From Carnegiea gigantea (taxonomy: Eukaryota; Streptophyta; Magnoliopsida; Caryophyllales; Cactaceae): 64,000 nt of DNA. Of this stretch, positions 60,184 to 64,000 are shown in pieces. The stretch lies in the NCBI GenBank assembly GCA_029747015.1, contig JAKOGI010000126.1:408501-472500 (forward strand). The letters run 5' to 3'. Under the pieces are notes generated by a model. The model was not told where the DNA came from and searched no databases. It saw nothing but the letters and a program-made list of their open reading frames with translations. The translations under genes and the position numbers were made by a program. The first letter of the stretch is position 1. Each line of letters begins with the position of its first letter.

Positions 60184-61865
60184 CCCTGGAGACATAAAGT
60201 AGGTAGCAATATCATAAAGTCTTAATATGGAAATAGTTTCTAGAATAACTTGCCTGCATCTCTCAGATGATCAATAAATTAACCACAAAGCAAAAGCACT
60301 CCTAGGCTACTATTAGCCCATCCCATCTCAACAGATCTACCTCACTTTGATACTTTGGCTTCCTCTACCTCGGTTGTCAAACTCATACTACAAAGACTTG
60401 GATAATGAAGAATGGAAGTACTGACCCAGCCATTCGAAGAGGATGCAATTGTTGCACGCCAACTGAGGTTACATAGAAAAATTTTAATACAGCAACAAAT
60501 TGCTAATGAATTCCCTTTCTGCAAAATTTAGCAAAGCAATGCTAATTTTCATGAAGGGTCAATTAAAAGTGTTACCTCACTAGTATCAAAGACTACTTTT
60601 GTTTGTAACTGCATTCGGCAGTTAAAGGAATGGTTTCTTGACCTGTTTCAAGGCTGAGAGAAGATCATAAGGTTGTAAGTCGTGCTTGAAGAATATCCGA
60701 GACTCCCAGCAGCATGAGTCAATCACTTTCTCGAACACTGCCTTCAATTGAACCATAAGTGTTAAGAAACTAATGCAACTCGAGCTATTTGATGCACAAG
60801 AAACCAAATAGGATTTATTATGCAGTCGAACAGATCCCTAACAATTAATGCCTATGGGTTTGAACAGAGGATTCTATATACGCTCATCCCAACCTTAAGG
60901 AATAACACCGTACAAGGGTTTTTGATATTTGAACTAGAAACCTTTGGTCAGAAAAATTCTCATATCATATAATGAACTAACTCAATTGAGCATGCTATTT
61001 TTTTTTTTTTAAAAAAACCTCTAATAATTGCAAGTACGGTGTTACTAAAGCACAACCTTCACAGGATCTAAGCTACACCATATAGAATGTCAAATCGGGT
61101 AATAAGACAAAGGTACCTATTACTATCCAAAACCCCACGATGCACAAATTTTACTTCATACAAAAATATCAGTGCACTATCATATTACAATAAAACGCTC
61201 AATAAAACCTCACAATTTGGGGCGGGGGGGAATCTAATGCTACGATGACAGTATGACACTGTCCCACTTTGACCGTGCACTTCATTCATCAATTTTTATC
61301 TCCTGGATGAGATTGGTTCCAAATAAAGCAAACCCTCCATGATCTCAAAAAATACACTTACAGTTGTAACAAGTGAGCATAGGCCTTAGATAAGGTCCAG
61401 ATAAAAAAGATCCAGCTTAAGACAAACAAAAAGCACACAAAACAAATGGAAACTATCTTGCACAGTTTACCGCAAGCATCGATGCCCATTATGAAGGCAT
61501 TATGACAAAATTTGAGATTTTTTATAAAATGAACCAGACTGGCGCCTGGACATGTACTCGTGAAGTGATGCTTTAGCATGAGACAGCAACGCAACGGTAC
61601 AATACTCATTTAGTATTCTTTTTCTTCATCCTTTTCAGTGATAATCAAAATCCATCAAACTCGAAAAGTCCTCAACGCACTGCCTCAAATTGATCAAGAT
61701 GCACCCATTTCAAAGGAAAATTTGGCCCCATCTCATAGTAGAAATTCACCTCATAGAAGCCGCGCTTGCTTTCAGCCAGTAAAGGTACTTAAGAATACAC
61801 CAGCAAGATAACTAACATTGCAATCAACAGAATGTTTACAAGCATTCTTGTGAGGTCAGGTTCCA

Positions 61866-61916
61866 GACCCACATCAGTGGAATAACAAGTGGAAGGAAAG
61901 AGAGGCCGATACAAAA
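61866..61916 (+). promoter_or_regulatory. U1 promoter: USE and TATA (unit 3)
   Basis: GACCCACATCA at 61866-61876 and ATACAAAA at 61909-61916, unchanged although the flanks have diverged. Confidence 0.8.
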
Positions 61917-61940
61917 GAAACATGCCAAGTATGGAGAAAC

Positions 61941-62102
61941 ATACTTACCTGGATGGGGTCAATGGGTGATCAACAAGGCTCATGGCCTAGGTATGTGGCC
62001 TCCATTGCACTGTGGGAGGTGCGCCTGCCTAACGTCTCCCCAAAGTGGGAGAGCGTACATCATAATTTGTGGCAGCAGGGGCCTGCGTCCGCGCGGCTCC
62101 TG
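61941..62102 (+). ncRNA. U1: U1 spliceosomal snRNA (unit 3), variant
   Basis: Full-length copy with the ATACTTACCTG start, the ATTGCAC loop and the Sm site intact. It is the most diverged of the three, with four substitutions from unit 1: one before stem-loop II, one after it, one in the AAATTGGG loop region (to AAAGTGGG), and one in stem-loop IV that turns a G-C into a G-U pair. All essential motifs persist, so it may be a functional variant or an early pseudogene. Confidence 0.93.
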
Positions 62103-62273
62103 TCCCAATTGTACTTCTAATTTTGTCATTTGATCATATAGTAAAGAACAATCAAAATCAGGGATGAATGAACGACGAGGTGATGCCCAAAAAACTTAAT
62201 CATTCCAATGTCTATAGAAACATGAATTTGAACAGGATGCAAAAAAGCTGAAGTAACTTTTTTCAACTTGGCA

Positions 62274-64000
62274 GGTGGCAGCACTACATTACACAGATTA
62301 ATTGGCATTTCACATTTATCAGATGTCTCTAAAATGGTGTTGAATTGCTTTGCACTTCTCAGTCACATTACACAGGACATCTGCAGAAGCATCCTTCATG
62401 TAAAATGATCCCACGCATTTTAGCATGTTACTGATCTAGTCCCACATGAGTAGATAGCATGATTGGATAAAAAATCCGGGCACTTTTGATGTCTAATCAC
62501 AGCATCATTGAGACTCAGTCACCAAACACATCACAAATTGCCAAGTCTAATTAGCTTAGCTACCCCAAAGAAACTATAGGGTATTGTACCAATAGCTTCT
62601 TCTGACATGAGACTGTTGTGTCACCAGCTTCTTCCTGCATCACTAAGAACTAAGAACCAGTGTGGAAGATGTCAGGACCAAGTTCTTGTTTACCTTTTCA
62701 AGACTGTGCACCACAGAATGTAATGAAATGTATTAACTTATTCCATATTTTCATTTACGTAACTGAGACAGTGTCAGGTAATCAAGACTTGGACAAGATT
62801 AGAAAGACGTAACTTCGCAAAAAGAAGCCAAGTTTGAAACCTAGATATACAGTCATTCACATAAATTGCCCTCAACGAAAGAGATGGAAGGTTCACATAT
62901 AAAAACAAAGGCTTCAATGACTTTTGGGAGCTGCAATAAAACAGAAGGGTAAACACGAGAAGAATTTCCACTAATAGAATGATCTGAGAGAGAAATTCTT
63001 ACATTGCTGTCACCAGTACAAGCCACTGATGAGATGGAAAAGTTGTCCATTTGCTGGTACTGCTTGGTGCAGACTGCAGCAAATTTGCAACCAGTGCCAC
63101 CACAATGCACATAAGCAATGCTCTAGGAAAGTTCCGAAAGACTAGCTGAGTTTCCAAATACACCTAATGCCCACGAGCAAAGAACGAGGAGATAGGTACT
63201 ATCTTCAGGCAGATCCAGACAGAGATTTTTCCAGCACAATTTGCTGCAAAATCAATGAATCATTTTTTTTTTTGGGGGGTAGAAATGAACATTTAAATTG
63301 AAACCAAAGCACTCCTGCATTGCAAAAAAAAAAAATGTCTTTGTTATGTGAATAAATGCTGCCCTCGGAGCCCCTTATGAAAGAAGCCATCCTGCCAGCA
63401 GTAACTATACAACATTCTAACATGACAACAATGACGCGGCAAAAGTATTCACCTTATTCGTAACAAAACAATCCTGTCTTTCCGGACTACTGCGGATTTA
63501 TGTGGCATCAAGCTCTGGATGATTGGCTCCTTGACCTGTCTCAAGGTGAAAATAGCATCAGAAGTCCGAACTCCAATGTGTCTGCAGAATATCCCACCAC
63601 ATCTTCTGCCATTTTTGTAAAATGGTCTCACAAGCTGGACGGAAGCACTAACCATCACACAAGCAGAACTCACACTAATCAGTCTCAAATAAGGATTGCT
63701 GTTGCCAATTACTAGAGTGTTGATCCCAAATGCAAAGTACTAGAGTATTGATCCCAAAGTTGAAGTATATAAGTGCTGAAATACTCAGATTGATTAGAGA
63801 AATACAATGAGGTTGTTCACCATGACTTAGTTCACATTCTCAGAAGTAATCCTCAGTGAAGGGCTCCTCTTTGCTCATTTACAATACGATTGATGTTCAT
63901 TGAGCCTTCTTGATCAAATCAAAGTATGGCAACAGAGTCGAAAATCAAAAGTCCAACAACAATCTCCCAATGTGAAACTTGACAGTCACCCAACGTAGCC
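62274..64000. repeat. Block B region (unit 3), truncated by window end
   Basis: Counterpart of 5985-7720. It keeps the intact-frame version of the exon-like segment (63449-63688, minus), which carries a single-base deletion in unit 1, and the segment deleted from unit 2. No gene is assigned. Confidence 0.7.

Larger units (their letters stand above)
56167..64000. repeat. Tandem unit 3 (partial, first 7.8 kb)
   Basis: Third unit, cut by the window end. It carries its own U6, U2 and U1 genes. In its first 4-5 kb it is closer to unit 1 than to unit 2. Around U1 it is the most divergent of the three, yet it shares with unit 2 a 194-bp segment that unit 1 lacks. Confidence 0.92.

Overview
This window looks like nuclear DNA from a flowering plant, probably a eudicot. 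The evidence is three spliceosomal snRNA gene types with plant-style promoters (upstream sequence element, USE, plus TATA). It also carries plant transposon families (Mutator-like, hAT, a tRNA-derived SINE, copia-like and gypsy-like LTR remnants), AT-rich intergenic DNA, and no long uninterrupted host protein ORFs. The species cannot be named from the sequence.

Layout: the window is a tandem array of units of about 28 kb. Unit 1 runs from about 65 to 28144, unit 2 from 28145 to 56166, and unit 3 starts at 56167 and is cut by the window end. Landmarks recur 28,080 and then about 28,022 bp apart. The left end of each unit carries the functional cargo. A full-length U6 snRNA gene (minus strand) is followed about 1 kb further on by a full-length U2 gene (minus strand), and about 2.4 kb beyond that by a full-length U1 gene (plus strand). 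All nine genes (three of each) keep their diagnostic RNA motifs and have USE and TATA elements at the spacing expected for Pol III (U6) or Pol II (U1, U2). Truncated and degenerate U6 pieces lie around them.

The rest of the unit is mostly mobile and repeated DNA. In order it holds: internally duplicated exon-like blocks (0-8 kb); a possible first exon of an unrecognised minus-strand gene (8.35-8.47 kb); a 452-bp hAT-like MITE; a decayed Mutator-like element of about 5.5 kb with a transposase pseudogene and a convergent GRF-zinc-finger ORF; a gypsy LTR remnant; a 734-bp G/C-rich-ended hAT-like element; a short minisatellite; a SINE with a 14-bp target duplication; a 398-bp hAT-like element with a perfect 8-bp target duplication; a tract of about 1.8 kb identical between units 1 and 2; a solo copia-like LTR with a 5-bp target duplication; and a GC-rich-ended element with an internal (GA)n tract. 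Insertions occupy the same places in units 1 and 2, so they predate the duplication.

The units differ by small indels and by patches of unequal divergence (mosaic relatedness), which suggests unequal exchange or gene conversion. The most interesting reading is an amplified multi-snRNA locus (U6-U2-U1), in which splicing RNA dosage and sequence variants could evolve together.
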